Translations under genes and position numbers: made by a program
Source of the DNA: JAHFUI01 sp039931615
Lineage (GTDB): Bacteria; Acidobacteriota; Vicinamibacteria; Vicinamibacterales; CAVVIG01
DNA: 64,000 nucleotides
Assembly (NCBI GenBank): GCA_039931615.1
Contig: JBDTRR010000015.1
Coordinates: 1 to 64,000 of the forward strand
Direction: 5' to 3'
Notes under the pieces: generated by a model
Told to the model about the DNA's origin: nothing
What the model saw: the letters and a program-made list of their open reading frames with translations, nothing else
Databases searched by the model: none
In this document: piece after piece, positions 1-8,427 of the stretch
Layout of the letters: every line of letters starts with the position of its first letter
Numbering within the stretch: position 1 is the first letter of the stretch

Positions 1-2
1 CG

Positions 3-365
3 CAGCGCGTCAACTGGAACGAGCTCGCCAGCCCCGATCTCGCGGCGTCGAAAGCATTCTACAGCCGTCACTTCGGCTTCGAATTCAACGAGTCGATGAA
101 CATGGGGCCGATGGGCGATTACTGCTTCATCGACCATCATGGCCAGCGCTTCGGCGCCGTGACGCAGCGCCAGGACGAGCGGCAGCCCGCCGTGTGGCTG
201 TTCTACGTCGGCGTGCCGTCAATTGCGGCTGCCACTCGGGCCATCGAGACCAACGGCGGCAAGGTGCTGATGGGGCCCCACGAAGTCCCGACTGGTGAGT
301 GGATCGTCATCGCCACCGATCCGGCTGGCGCGGGATTCGGACTCACCGGACCGAAGGGCGAGTAG
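3..365 (+). CDS. VOC family protein (glyoxalase/bleomycin-resistance fold), 5' end outside window
   Basis: The reading frame is open from the first bases of the window, so the start lies upstream; about 120 residues are visible. The text shows the VOC pattern: an NxxELASPDLAASKAFY entry strand and helix, a central RFGAV stretch and a C-terminal DPAGAGFGL strand that usually ends a VOC module. Family members are small metal-dependent lyases, dioxygenases, isomerases or resistance proteins, and the substrate cannot be read from this sequence. No signal peptide can be judged because the N-terminus is missing. An internal ATG at 96 is in frame but would cut the first beta-alpha unit, so it is not taken as the start. 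The next gene begins 146 bases downstream. Confidence 0.8.
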   Translation, partial: QRVNWNELASPDLAASKAFYSRHFGFEFNESMNMGPMGDYCFIDHHGQRFGAVTQRQDERQPAVWLFYVGVPSIAAATRAIETNGGKVLMGPHEVPTGEWIVIATDPAGAGFGLTGPKGE

Positions 366-511
366 AGGACGACCGCCTGGGAGCAAAGGGCAGCGGCAAC
401 CGCCCGCAGAAAAAGCCATGGGCGCGTGGCGCGGACGGTTTATCGTGGCGTGTGCGGCGCAGCGATGAGCGCTGCGCACCGTTGCGCGTTCGACGCGCTC
501 GAGGACGATCC

Positions 512-913
512 ATGTTGACTCGCAGAACGATGCTTGAAGGCGCCGCGGGACTGCTGCTGTCGAGCGGGTTGGTCAGCGCCCAGAGTCCCGGCGGACCAAA
601 GACGGTGTTCGAACACGACCTGCCTGACCTGACGTTGAACAACTGGTCGGTGACGGCGGTCGAAGTCTCGTACGCGCCGGGCGAGAGCTCCGCGGCGCAC
701 CGCCATCCGGGCATTACGATCGCGTATGTGCTCGAAGGCGAGATCGTGTCCAAGGTCGGCGACGAGCCCGAGAAAACCTACCGTCCCGGTCAGATGTTCC
801 TCGAGACGCCGGGCCAGCTCCACGCCGTTTCCCGCAACGCGAGCGCCACACGGCCGGCGAAACTGCTCGCCATGCTCCTCGCCGAAAAAGGCAAGCCGCT
901 GACGACGCGGTAA
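512..913 (+). CDS. exported small cupin-domain protein
   Basis: A 133-residue protein. The ATG at 512 is chosen because a GAGGA ribosome site lies about six bases upstream and because it opens a Tat-like signal (LTRRTMLEGAAGLLLSSGLVSAQ). The mature part is a single cupin barrel: residues near AAHRHPGITIAYVLEGEIVSKVGDE match cupin motif 1 (two His, then Gly, with the acidic residue displaced), and PGQMFLETPGQLHAVSRN matches motif 2 with its His. Such periplasmic cupins often bind a metal, but no reaction can be assigned. The gene stands alone between the VOC gene and the PQQ-type protein on the same strand. The fold is well supported; the function is unknown. Confidence 0.85.
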   Translation: MLTRRTMLEGAAGLLLSSGLVSAQSPGGPKTVFEHDLPDLTLNNWSVTAVEVSYAPGESSAAHRHPGITIAYVLEGEIVSKVGDEPEKTYRPGQMFLETPGQLHAVSRNASATRPAKLLAMLLAEKGKPLTTR

Positions 914-1069
914 ACGGCCGCGCCAGGCCGGCCATCGCGAAGATCTCGAGCGCTCGCGGAAGGATGGCCCGAACAGCACCGACCGCGCGCGGGAATCGCG
1001 TTGGCGAGGCCGCAGTGAGTGGAGTAGTCTCACCGATCAGGCTCGGCGACGATTCACCAGAGGACTTCC

Positions 1070-3211
1070 ATGAGACTCGTGACTGGCATTGTGGCCGCTC
1101 TCGCGGCAGGCGCGGCGGGCGCGGTGTGGGTGCAGGCGCAGCAGGCGGGCGCCGTGCCGCCAGGCGACTGGCGGACGATTAATCGCGACGTCGCGGCGAC
1201 GCGCTACTCGCCGCTCACCCAGATCAATACCTCGAACGTCGCCAATCTGAAGCTGGCGTGGTCGCTGCCGATGCAGGGCGGCGGTACGTCCGTCCCGCTC
1301 GCCGTGAACGGGATCATGTACATCTCGAACGGCAGCCGCGTGACGGCGATCGACGGCGAGAACGGCACTGAGGTCTGGTCGTTCTCCACCGCCGGAACCA
1401 CGACGACGCCGGGGGCGGCCGGCGCCGCGCCGCAGGCACCGGCCGCTGCAGCAGCGCCTGCGTCGCCGGCTGCGGCTGGCGCCGCCCAGGGCGCTCCCGC
1501 GGGTGTGCCCGGTGATGGACGCGGCGGCGGTCGGGCCGGTGGAGTGACGGGTGGAGGCGGCGGTCAGGGTGGCGGACGTCGTGGCGGTGGTGCCCCGCAG
1601 GTGTCGGCGCGCGGTCTCGGGTACTGGCCCGGCGACGGCAAGCTGGCGCCGCGCCTGCTCTTCCTGACCGGCAATCGTCTCTGGGCGATCGACGCGCAAA
1701 CCGGCAAGGCGGCCGAAGGCTTCGGCGAGAACGGTTCGGTGGCCATCGGCGTCAACGCCGGCGGGGTCCCCTCAATCTACAGGAACGTCGCCATCGTCGG
1801 CGCCTCGTCGACAGAGAACCCGCAGGAAGGGAATGCCATCGGCAATCCGCGGGCGTTCGATGTCGTGACCGGCGAGAAACGGTGGGAGTTCCAGACCGTG
1901 CCGAAGGCGGGCGAAAAGTACAACGAGACATGGGGTCCCAACGGCTGGCAGAACCGCCAGGGGACGAACATGTGGGGCTTTGCCGCGCCGATCGACGATG
2001 ACCGCGGCATCGCCTACTTGCCGATCGCGGGGCCGGCGGCCAACTACTACGGCGGCGATCGGCCGGGGAACAACGACTATGGCAACTCGATCGTGGCGGT
2101 GGATGCGCAGACCGGTCAGTATAAGTGGCACTTCCAGACCGTGCATCACGATCTGTGGGACTCGGACATGCCGAGCGCCGGCGCGCTGATCGAGGTCACC
2201 GTGAACGGCCGCCGGTCGCCCGCCATCGCACACGTCGGGAAGACGAGCTACTTCTTCGTGCTGAATCGCGAGAATGGCAGTCCGCTGATCCCGGTGCAGG
2301 AGCGGCCGGTGCCGAAAGGCGATGTGCCGACGGAATGGTACTCGCCAACGCAGCCGTTCCCGGTGCGGCCGGGTCCGCTCGTCCCGACCAGCTTCAACAA
2401 GGATACCGACATGGTGCGGCCGGAGGACACCTCGCCGGAGCATGCCGCCGCGTGTCAGGCGACCTGGGATCGGGAGGGCGGATTCATCAATCTGGGTCCG
2501 TTCACGCCGTTCATGTACCACGAGCTCGGGACGCCGCCGAAGTCGACGATCCAGTTGCCGGGTGGCACTGGCGGCGTCAACTGGGGCGGCGTGGCGACGG
2601 ATCCCGACGGGATCGTGTACGTGAATGCGCAGTCAGGCAATCTGGCGGGCTGGGTCGAGAAAGTGGAGATGGTGGAGGACCCGGTGACGAAACAGCAGAC
2701 GCCGAAGATCGCCAACTGGCCGGACAGCTTCGGATCCCGGCAGCCGTACAACCGCGCCTTCTATGCGCCGCCGAATCCGGCGCAACCGACAGCTGGCAAA
2801 GGGCCGTTCCATTCGTTCACGGCCAACGGCATGCCCTGCACCCGTCCCCCATGGGGCCAGCTGATTGCGGTCAATGCGAACACCGGCGCGATCCTCTGGA
2901 AGTCCGTGCTCGGGCTTCGCTTGAACATGCCAGCGGGCAAGCAGCTGCTCGGCAACAGCGGGAGCGCCGGCCCGACGGTGACGGCCGGGGGCCTGGTCTT
3001 CGTCGGGGCAACCAGTGACGGACGCTTCCGTGCCTTTGCGGCGAAGACCGGCCGGCAGCTGTGGGAAAGCCGTACCGACGGTCAGCCGCTGACCACGCCG
3101 GGAAACAGCGGCAATGCGAACGCGAACCCGATGACCTACACGTCGAGGAGCGGCAAACAGTTCGTCGGGATCGTCGCCGGGGGGAATCTGCGGGCGTTCG
3201 CCCTCCCGTAG
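1070..3211 (+). CDS. PQQ-binding-like beta-propeller dehydrogenase, exported
   Basis: A 713-residue protein of the membrane-glucose/quinate/alcohol dehydrogenase type of quinoprotein. The start has AGAGGA about seven bases upstream and a Sec signal of about 23 residues ending VQAQ. Typical blade signatures are visible: RYSPLTQINTSNVANLKLAW near residue 45, NSIVAVDAQTGQYKWHFQTVHHDLWDSDMP near 340-370, and a C-terminal GLVFVGATSDGRFRAFAAKTGRQLW blade. These proteins oxidise sugars or alcohols in the periplasm with pyrroloquinoline quinone and pass electrons to the respiratory chain. No haem CxxCH is present, so an external acceptor is needed. An Ala/Pro then Gly/Arg-rich insert at about residues 108-175 interrupts the first blades and is unusual. 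No PQQ biosynthesis genes are in the window. Substrate unknown. Confidence 0.9.
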   Translation: MRLVTGIVAALAAGAAGAVWVQAQQAGAVPPGDWRTINRDVAATRYSPLTQINTSNVANLKLAWSLPMQGGGTSVPLAVNGIMYISNGSRVTAIDGENGTEVWSFSTAGTTTTPGAAGAAPQAPAAAAAPASPAAAGAAQGAPAGVPGDGRGGGRAGGVTGGGGGQGGGRRGGGAPQVSARGLGYWPGDGKLAPRLLFLTGNRLWAIDAQTGKAAEGFGENGSVAIGVNAGGVPSIYRNVAIVGASSTENPQEGNAIGNPRAFDVVTGEKRWEFQTVPKAGEKYNETWGPNGWQNRQGTNMWGFAAPIDDDRGIAYLPIAGPAANYYGGDRPGNNDYGNSIVAVDAQTGQYKWHFQTVHHDLWDSDMPSAGALIEVTVNGRRSPAIAHVGKTSYFFVLNRENGSPLIPVQERPVPKGDVPTEWYSPTQPFPVRPGPLVPTSFNKDTDMVRPEDTSPEHAAACQATWDREGGFINLGPFTPFMYHELGTPPKSTIQLPGGTGGVNWGGVATDPDGIVYVNAQSGNLAGWVEKVEMVEDPVTKQQTPKIANWPDSFGSRQPYNRAFYAPPNPAQPTAGKGPFHSFTANGMPCTRPPWGQLIAVNANTGAILWKSVLGLRLNMPAGKQLLGNSGSAGPTVTAGGLVFVGATSDGRFRAFAAKTGRQLWESRTDGQPLTTPGNSGNANANPMTYTSRSGKQFVGIVAGGNLRAFALP

Positions 3212-3220
3212 GCGGTCGTT

Positions 3221-3247
3221 CCTCACGTCGCGGGCGGCGAGGTGAGG
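3221..3247 (+). terminator. hairpin after the PQQ-type gene
   Basis: Ten bases after the stop codon at 3211, an 11-base stem (3221-3231 against 3237-3247, one mismatch) closes a five-base loop. No T-run follows, so this is a candidate terminator or mRNA-stabilising hairpin only. Confidence 0.35.
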
Positions 3248-3463
3248 TCAATCGCCATCGAGCGTATCAGCTGACCCGTCTTGTGCCACGCGCCAGCTTT
3301 GGTTTCAGGCCGCTGCAGGGCTGCCGCGTTGAGTATGAGGTGACCTTCGTCGATTGGAGTAGAGCGCGGCCGTGCCGCACCGGGAGACGTGCTCGAACAG
3401 GTACCGGCCGCGATGCGGGGAATCCTGCCGGCCGTCGGCCTAGGGGGTGTAGACTCCGGTCGC

Positions 3464-4975
3464 GTGGTGCGTCGATCTTTTCTCCCCTGCGTGTTCGCGT
3501 GTCTGCTGCTGCCTGGCCTGGCCGGCGCCGGCGAGCGATGGACGATTGGCCTGGCGACGAGTGGCGCGCCGATCGAAGCGGTGGTGGTCGCCGGCCGTGC
3601 CGCGTCTTCGCCCACGGTGCTCGTCGTTGGCGGGCTTCAGCAACCGGATCAATCCAGCGACGCGGTCGCCCGTGAAGCGGCCGCCTTCGAACAAATTCCA
3701 CAGCGCCGGCGCACATTCCGGCTGATCGCCGTGGCGCGGGCCAATCCCGACGCCCAGCCGCTGCAGTTCCCGCCCTCAGGAGTTGCCTACCGCGAGCACA
3801 TCGAATCGCACGTGCTGTGGCGATGGGCCGGCACCCATGCCCCTGACCTGGTCCTGCTCGCCGGGCCAGACCCGGGTCTCGTCGACGCGCTGTCGCAGTA
3901 CGTCGTTGCCGACGTCGGCCGGATTCCCGCACGGCGGGTCGAGGCCTCGACGCGTTTCCTGCAGTCCCTCCCCGGACGCATCCCCTTCTCGAACGCGCAC
4001 CAGGAACTCGACCGCCGGAGGGCGCGCTCGCCGCGAGCGCTCGCCGAGGAACTGGCGCGCGTCTACGGACAGCAGTTCACGGAGCCGAATTACATTGCCG
4101 CGATGGGCGTCGTCAGCCGGCTGCGACTCGGCGAACGGGATGATGTGGCGCGCCTGCTGGCGCCCTACCTCAACGGCGCGAAGGACAGCTTCGCGCGTCC
4201 GTCGCAGTCCGCGCTCGCGGCGCATCTGCTGTTCTTCGAGTATGCGCGCCAGGCCGGCGACGATCGCGCCAAGGCGCTGGTGCTGCGCGCGGCGGCCAGC
4301 GGCTTCACCGGGGATGGCGACCTGCGCGAGTTCATGCCGCTGCACGGCGGCTGGAGCGATTCGCTGTTCATGGACGTGCCGATCCTGGCCATGGCCGGCG
4401 CGCTCTCCGGTGAACGGCGCTACTTTGATATGGCGGTCCGACACCTCGCGTTCATGCAGCAGATCGTGCTCAGGCCCGACGGTCTCTATCGCCATCAGGC
4501 GTCGACGGACGCCGCCTGGGGGCGCGGCAATGCGTTCCCCGCGCTCGGTCTGGCGCTGACCCTGTCGGAGTTCCCGCACCAGCATGCCGACTATCCGCGC
4601 CTGCTGGCGTCGTTCCGCGCGCACATCGCGGCGCTGGCGCGCTTCCAGGACGAGAACGGGATGTGGCGCAACGTCATCGATCGGCCGGGCGCCTATCCGG
4701 AATACTCTGCGACCGCGATGATTGCGACGGCGATGCGGCGCGGCATCCGCAACGGGTGGCTCGATGGTGAGACGTATGAGCCGCTGGTCCAGAGGGCGTG
4801 GCAGGCGATCCTGGCGCGAACCGGCACCGAGGGGCGGCTGGTGGACGTCTGCGAAAGCACCGGCACGCGCGGCTTGACCGACGACGACTACCTCCGCCGC
4901 ACCGCCATTCTCGGCCGCGACGATCGGGGCGGTGGGATGGCAATGTTCTTCGCGACGGAACTCGCCGCCAGGTAA
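3464..4975 (+). CDS. M14-like domain fused to GH88/GH105-like unsaturated glucuronyl/rhamnogalacturonyl hydrolase
   Basis: About 503 residues from a GTG at 3464 (3467 is equally possible), which opens a signal peptide VVRRSFLPCVFACLLLPGLAGAG; an in-frame upstream start at 3389 would bury that signal. Residues about 25-190 resemble the peptidase M14-like domain (TVLVVGGLQQPDQSS, then DLVLLAGPDPGLVD) but lack an obvious zinc site. Residues about 200-500 carry the (alpha/alpha)6-barrel marks of GH88/GH105: HGGWSDSLFMDVPIL, DAAWGRGNAFPALGLAL and EYSATAMIATAMRRGIRNGWL. GH88/GH105 enzymes hydrate and cleave the unsaturated uronic acid left by polysaccharide lyases. No lyase gene is adjacent. The exact sugar is unknown. 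The stop TAA is followed directly, in the same frame, by a PadR remnant. Confidence 0.78.
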   Translation: MVRRSFLPCVFACLLLPGLAGAGERWTIGLATSGAPIEAVVVAGRAASSPTVLVVGGLQQPDQSSDAVAREAAAFEQIPQRRRTFRLIAVARANPDAQPLQFPPSGVAYREHIESHVLWRWAGTHAPDLVLLAGPDPGLVDALSQYVVADVGRIPARRVEASTRFLQSLPGRIPFSNAHQELDRRRARSPRALAEELARVYGQQFTEPNYIAAMGVVSRLRLGERDDVARLLAPYLNGAKDSFARPSQSALAAHLLFFEYARQAGDDRAKALVLRAAASGFTGDGDLREFMPLHGGWSDSLFMDVPILAMAGALSGERRYFDMAVRHLAFMQQIVLRPDGLYRHQASTDAAWGRGNAFPALGLALTLSEFPHQHADYPRLLASFRAHIAALARFQDENGMWRNVIDRPGAYPEYSATAMIATAMRRGIRNGWLDGETYEPLVQRAWQAILARTGTEGRLVDVCESTGTRGLTDDDYLRRTAILGRDDRGGGMAMFFATELAAR

Positions 4976-5185
4976 AGCCTCACGTCGACGCCCAAGCGGG
5001 GAACCGTCTACGTGACCCTGGGCCGCATGGAAGAGAAGGGCCTTGTCGAATCGCAGCAGGAGCCCGTTCCCCCCGGCGGCATCGGCCTGCCGCGACGCAT
5101 CTATCGTCCGACCGCGCTCGGCGAGAGGATGCTGCGCGCGTGGACGGCGTTCGCCCGCGAACTGGCGTGGGAGGTCAAGCCATGA
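4976..5185 (+). pseudogene. truncated PadR-family regulator (C-terminal half only)
   Basis: Translation from 4985 reads STPKRGTVYVTLGRMEEKG then LVES, GGIGLPRRIYRPTALGERML and AWTAFARELAWEVKP before the stop at 5183-5185. This is the second half of the PadR winged helix (recognition helix with the TVYVTLGRMEEKGLV signature, wing, start of the C-terminal helix). The first helices are missing: the frame runs straight back into the TAA of the GH105-like gene, with no start codon or ribosome site. The fragment therefore appears to be a 5'-deleted regulator whose head was lost when the upstream gene arrived or a deletion occurred. Its stop still overlaps the next gene (ATGA), the translational coupling common for PadR-membrane protein pairs. 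Confidence 0.6.
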
Positions 5186-5853
5186 CGCGAACAGGCCGTG
5201 GTCCCCGTATGCCCGGTACGATCCTCCTGAAAATCGCCCGGCTGTTGTTCAGCGAACACCTGCTCTCGACGGTCGTCCTGCCGACGATTTCGGATCTCCA
5301 GCGTGAGATTGCCAGCGTTGGTCCAAACGGCCTCGAGCGTCTGCGCGCGCGGTGGGCCGGCTATTGCGCATTCTGGACCGTGATGCTCGTCGCTCCGTTT
5401 GCGTCGCGGCCGTCACCGGCAGGGAATGCCGGCGGTGTGGCGTTTCCAGATGCCGTCGCGCGCCTCGCGGTCGGCTCGATCATCGTCGCACTGCTCGTCA
5501 TCGCCGGTCCCGTGCCTGGCGCCTGGGTGGCGGTGATCACCGTGGCCGGGGCGCTGCTGGCGATGCTGATTCACGCTTGGTACGATCGACATCCGTCGGA
5601 CATTCCGGCTCCGAACGAAGCGCCGCGGCGCTCGCCGCAAATCAACTTCTCCTCCACGGAAGTCGCCGGCAACATTGGCGGGCTCATCTTCGTCGTCGGC
5701 AGCGTCTTCATCGTCGTCATCGGTCTGCCGTCGGTGATCTGGTTCCTGTTCGCCACGACGGTCGCCGGCTGCTTTCTCGCGCGGGCGCGGGTCGCCTGGC
5801 AGACGAGCCATCCCAAGGGCGGCCTGCCGGAGAATCGGATCGTGTTGCGCTGA
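5182..5853 (+). CDS. integral membrane protein of unknown function, partner of the PadR remnant
   Basis: A 223-residue protein starting at an ATG that overlaps the stop of the PadR fragment. An amphipathic N-terminus (ILLKIARLLFSEHLL, then PTISDLQREI) precedes about five hydrophobic helices at roughly residues 59-75, 92-107, 112-130, 164-183 and 185-200; the loop between the third and fourth carries APNEAPRRSPQIN. The arrangement PadR then small multi-spanning protein is common in Acidobacteriota, where PadR usually represses its downstream membrane protein. With the regulator broken, expression of this gene may now depend on the GH105-like gene upstream. No enzymatic motif is seen. Confidence 0.7.
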   Translation: MTRTGRGPRMPGTILLKIARLLFSEHLLSTVVLPTISDLQREIASVGPNGLERLRARWAGYCAFWTVMLVAPFASRPSPAGNAGGVAFPDAVARLAVGSIIVALLVIAGPVPGAWVAVITVAGALLAMLIHAWYDRHPSDIPAPNEAPRRSPQINFSSTEVAGNIGGLIFVVGSVFIVVIGLPSVIWFLFATTVAGCFLARARVAWQTSHPKGGLPENRIVLR

Positions 5854-6006
5854 GCGGCACGCCGGCCCATGCCAGGGCCACTGAAGTCGGCCGCCACGTA
5901 CCCTCTCGTTAGACGCCGCGCACCCCCTCGTACGTGAGAGGCATGCTATTGTCTGCCTGATTGGTTCCGCGCCGGCTACCGTCAGTTCAGTGAATGGAGG
6001 GTCGCG

Positions 6007-7011
6007 ATGCGGAATCGAGTTCTCACGTTGGCGGCAAGCGCTGGCACCATCATGTTGGCGTCGATGATGTCGGTGTCGCTCGCCGGCCAGACGCCGGCCG
6101 CCGCGACGAAGCCATCGACAGCCGTTGCAAAAGAAACGACCGGTGCGAAAAGCGCCTGGACGCCGCTCCGCACGCCGTGGGGTCACCCGGACCTGCGGGG
6201 GGTCTGGGATTTTCAGAGCATCGTTCCCCTGGAGCGGCCCGCCGAATTCGCCGGGAGAGACGAACTGCCTGAGCAGGAGACGGTTGAATTGCACCGGCGG
6301 GCGCTCGAGCGCCTCGACGCCGACCGCCGCGACGGCGGCGCCGAAGCCGACCTTGCCCGCGCCTATAACGAGATCTGGTACAGCCGGCGGCCGATCCTCA
6401 ACAAGCGCACCTCGCTGGTCATCGATCCGCCGGACGGGCGAGTCCCGCCACTGACCCCGGCGGGACAACAGTTGGCGGCGCGGCCAAACAACCGGCGCGG
6501 TGATCGAGGGACGGTGGCCTGGACGGATGAATTGGACAGCTACACGAGATGTATCTCGCGGGTGATGCCCAGGCTGCCGCAAAACTACAACAGCGGCACG
6601 CAGATCTTCCAGGCGCCGGACTACGTGGTGCTCCATTACGAACAGTTCGACCGCCGGGTGATCCCGCTGGACGGACGTCCCCACGCCGGCTCCAGGATCC
6701 GTCAGTGGAACGGAGACTCACGGGGTCATTGGGAAGGACAGACGCTCGTCGTCGACACGACGAACTTCAGCGACAAGCAGGAGTTCCGGGGCATTCCACA
6801 AGGCAGCCTGCATCTGATCGAGCGGTTCACCCGTGTTGATGCGAAGACCATCAACTACGAAGCGACGATCGACGACCCGACGATGTGGACGCGGCGATGG
6901 ACGATTCTCCTGCCGTGGCAGAAGGACGACACCTACCAGATGTTCGAGTACGCGTGTCACGAAGGAAACCTCGGCATGGAAGGAATCCTCACCAGCGGAC
7001 GCGTCGAGTAG
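6007..7011 (+). CDS. secreted PDLQG-family protein (paralogue 1)
   Basis: A 334-residue protein with a GGAGG site at 5996-6000 and a Sec signal ending SLAGQ. It is one of six members of a family in this window. Shared blocks in order: RTPWGHPDLRGVWDF (about residue 55), DPPDGRVPPLTP (about 140), YTRCISRVMP, QIFQAPDYVVLHYEQFDRRV followed by IPLDGRPH, NGDSRGHWEGQTLVVDTTNF, ERFTRVDAKTINYEATIDDP then TMWTRRW, and a C-terminal YACHEGN. The pattern of short strands with a conserved Cys pair suggests a secreted beta-rich fold. No catalytic motif is recognisable and the function is unknown. It stands alone here, with a palindromic repeat just after it. Confidence 0.8.
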   Translation: MRNRVLTLAASAGTIMLASMMSVSLAGQTPAAATKPSTAVAKETTGAKSAWTPLRTPWGHPDLRGVWDFQSIVPLERPAEFAGRDELPEQETVELHRRALERLDADRRDGGAEADLARAYNEIWYSRRPILNKRTSLVIDPPDGRVPPLTPAGQQLAARPNNRRGDRGTVAWTDELDSYTRCISRVMPRLPQNYNSGTQIFQAPDYVVLHYEQFDRRVIPLDGRPHAGSRIRQWNGDSRGHWEGQTLVVDTTNFSDKQEFRGIPQGSLHLIERFTRVDAKTINYEATIDDPTMWTRRWTILLPWQKDDTYQMFEYACHEGNLGMEGILTSGRVE

Positions 7012-7066
7012 CTACCGGCCGCGACTGACGTGGGACGTCCCGTTCCCGGCGTGACCACTCCGGAAT

Positions 7067-7131
7067 CGTACGTGGCGTCCGACTTTAGTCGGACTGCGGA
7101 GCAGTCCGGCTGAAGCCGGATCCCACGTACG
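7067..7131. repeat. palindromic intergenic repeat, family A (double hairpin)
   Basis: Outer arms CGTACGTGG (7067-7075) and CCACGTACG (7123-7131) are reverse complements. Inside are two further hairpins, GTCCGACTTTAGTCGGAC and TCCGGCTGAAGCCGGA. The same design recurs at eight other places in the window. It lies between convergent genes ending at 7011 and 7152. Confidence 0.85.
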
Positions 7132-7151
7132 CGGTGTGATCGCGGGCGGCG

Positions 7152-8231
7152 TCAGCGGGCCGGTGCCGGCGACCGCGACGTGCAGCCGTCGCACGGGGCG
7201 AATGGCGTCAGGAAGAAGTTGTTCGGATCGGCGACCAGCGCGCCCTTGAGGTTGGGCGGGATCGGCACGGCGGCGCCGCCGACGGACACTATCTTGAGCC
7301 CCCCGGTCTTCATCTCGGTGACCATGCTGTCGAGGTTCTGCGCCCGCAGCTGCAGCCTGGCCGCGCCGCGGTCCTGAATGCGCATCCGGAGCGGCGTGCG
7401 ATCGACACCCTTGAACTCGACGAATTCGATCCACAGCATCGAGCCGGGGGCCTGCACCCGGCTCCGCCGCACTTGCGCGGTGGGGAGCCCGGTCAGCATC
7501 TGTGTGGCCTGGTCCGCCGTGAATCCCGTCTCGCCGGCCACGGTGAATCCGAGCACGTCGCGGTAAACGAGCGTGGTCTGGTCCAGATCGTTGACGGCGA
7601 TCGAGAGCCGCATGTCGACGATATCGCCGGTCGCCGGCGCGCTGGTCCCGGCCGCCGCGGCCGGCTGTCTGATCTCGATGAACCGGTTGTCCAGGTCGCG
7701 AATCAGAATCGCCCTGGTCCCATCAGGAAACGCCACTGGCTTGCCGCCGGGTGTCGCGATCGCGACGTTGTTCGTTCTGGCCCGCGCCAGCGTCGCCTCG
7801 ATATCGCGCACCACGAGTACCAGGGTGGCCGTCCCGGGGGCCTGGATTCGCAGCGGGATCGTCTTGTGCTCGACGTCCTGGATCTCCATCAGTTCGATGT
7901 TGATCCGCGATCCAGGCAGTCGCGCCGATTGATGGCGCTCTCTCGCTCCAGCGATGTCGAACATCGCGAACAACTGCGGATTCTCACGGTTGTAGGGCCG
8001 TTCACCGGAGGCGGGCAGGGCGGGCACCTCCATCCCGAAGACGTCGTGGTAGAAGGCGAGCGAGCGGTCCATGTTCTCGACGAACGCGGTGAACGTACCG
8101 GTGCCGACGATCGCGCCCTTGCTCGTGTCGGTGGATCCGGACGGCGGTGCCTGGCCGAGCAACCCCGCCCCGCCAAGGGTGACGCTGCTCAGTACGGCGG
8201 CGACAATCGTGCGCGAGATCGACTTGATCAT
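7152..8231 (-). CDS. exported protein with two VOC modules
   Basis: A 359-residue protein. A Sec signal (residues 1-27, ending GLLGQ) is followed by two tandem VOC domains: one at about residues 45-190 (GTFTAFVENMDRSLAFYHDV ... DLDNRFIEIRQP) and one at about 205-345 (DMRLSIAVNDLDQTTLVYRDV ... DPNNFFLTPFAP). Together they could form one complete metal cavity, as in two-module extradiol dioxygenases and glyoxalases, but export from the cytoplasm is atypical for that class. A CDGC pair sits near the C-terminus. It lies alone between a palindromic repeat and another PDLQG gene, both on its strand or neutral. Function unknown. Confidence 0.82.
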   Translation of the reverse strand: MIKSISRTIVAAVLSSVTLGGAGLLGQAPPSGSTDTSKGAIVGTGTFTAFVENMDRSLAFYHDVFGMEVPALPASGERPYNRENPQLFAMFDIAGARERHQSARLPGSRINIELMEIQDVEHKTIPLRIQAPGTATLVLVVRDIEATLARARTNNVAIATPGGKPVAFPDGTRAILIRDLDNRFIEIRQPAAAAGTSAPATGDIVDMRLSIAVNDLDQTTLVYRDVLGFTVAGETGFTADQATQMLTGLPTAQVRRSRVQAPGSMLWIEFVEFKGVDRTPLRMRIQDRGAARLQLRAQNLDSMVTEMKTGGLKIVSVGGAAVPIPPNLKGALVADPNNFFLTPFAPCDGCTSRSPAPAR

Positions 8232-8325
8232 GCGCTAAGCATTCTCTGCGCGTTCAAGCTTCGTCAAGCGATTCGACAGGGAATCTTCCGACAGGACGCC
8301 GACTTCTGGACCAGGAGAGGCGGCA

Positions 8326-8345
8326 GGACGGTCTCGAGACCGTCC
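8326..8345. repeat. perfect palindrome, family B (GGACGGTCT type)
   Basis: Twenty bases reading GGACGGTCTC followed by its exact reverse complement. Near-identical hairpins occur at 26760-26781 and 42428-42449. This copy lies between two minus-strand genes, after the stop of the 8428-9267 gene. Confidence 0.8.
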
Positions 8346-8427
8346 CGCGGGCAGGCGGCGAGTCGCTGAGGAGGCGGACCGATCACCGTCCGCCCGAAGC
8401 CCAGGCTGAAGCCCGGTGATGGCGCGT

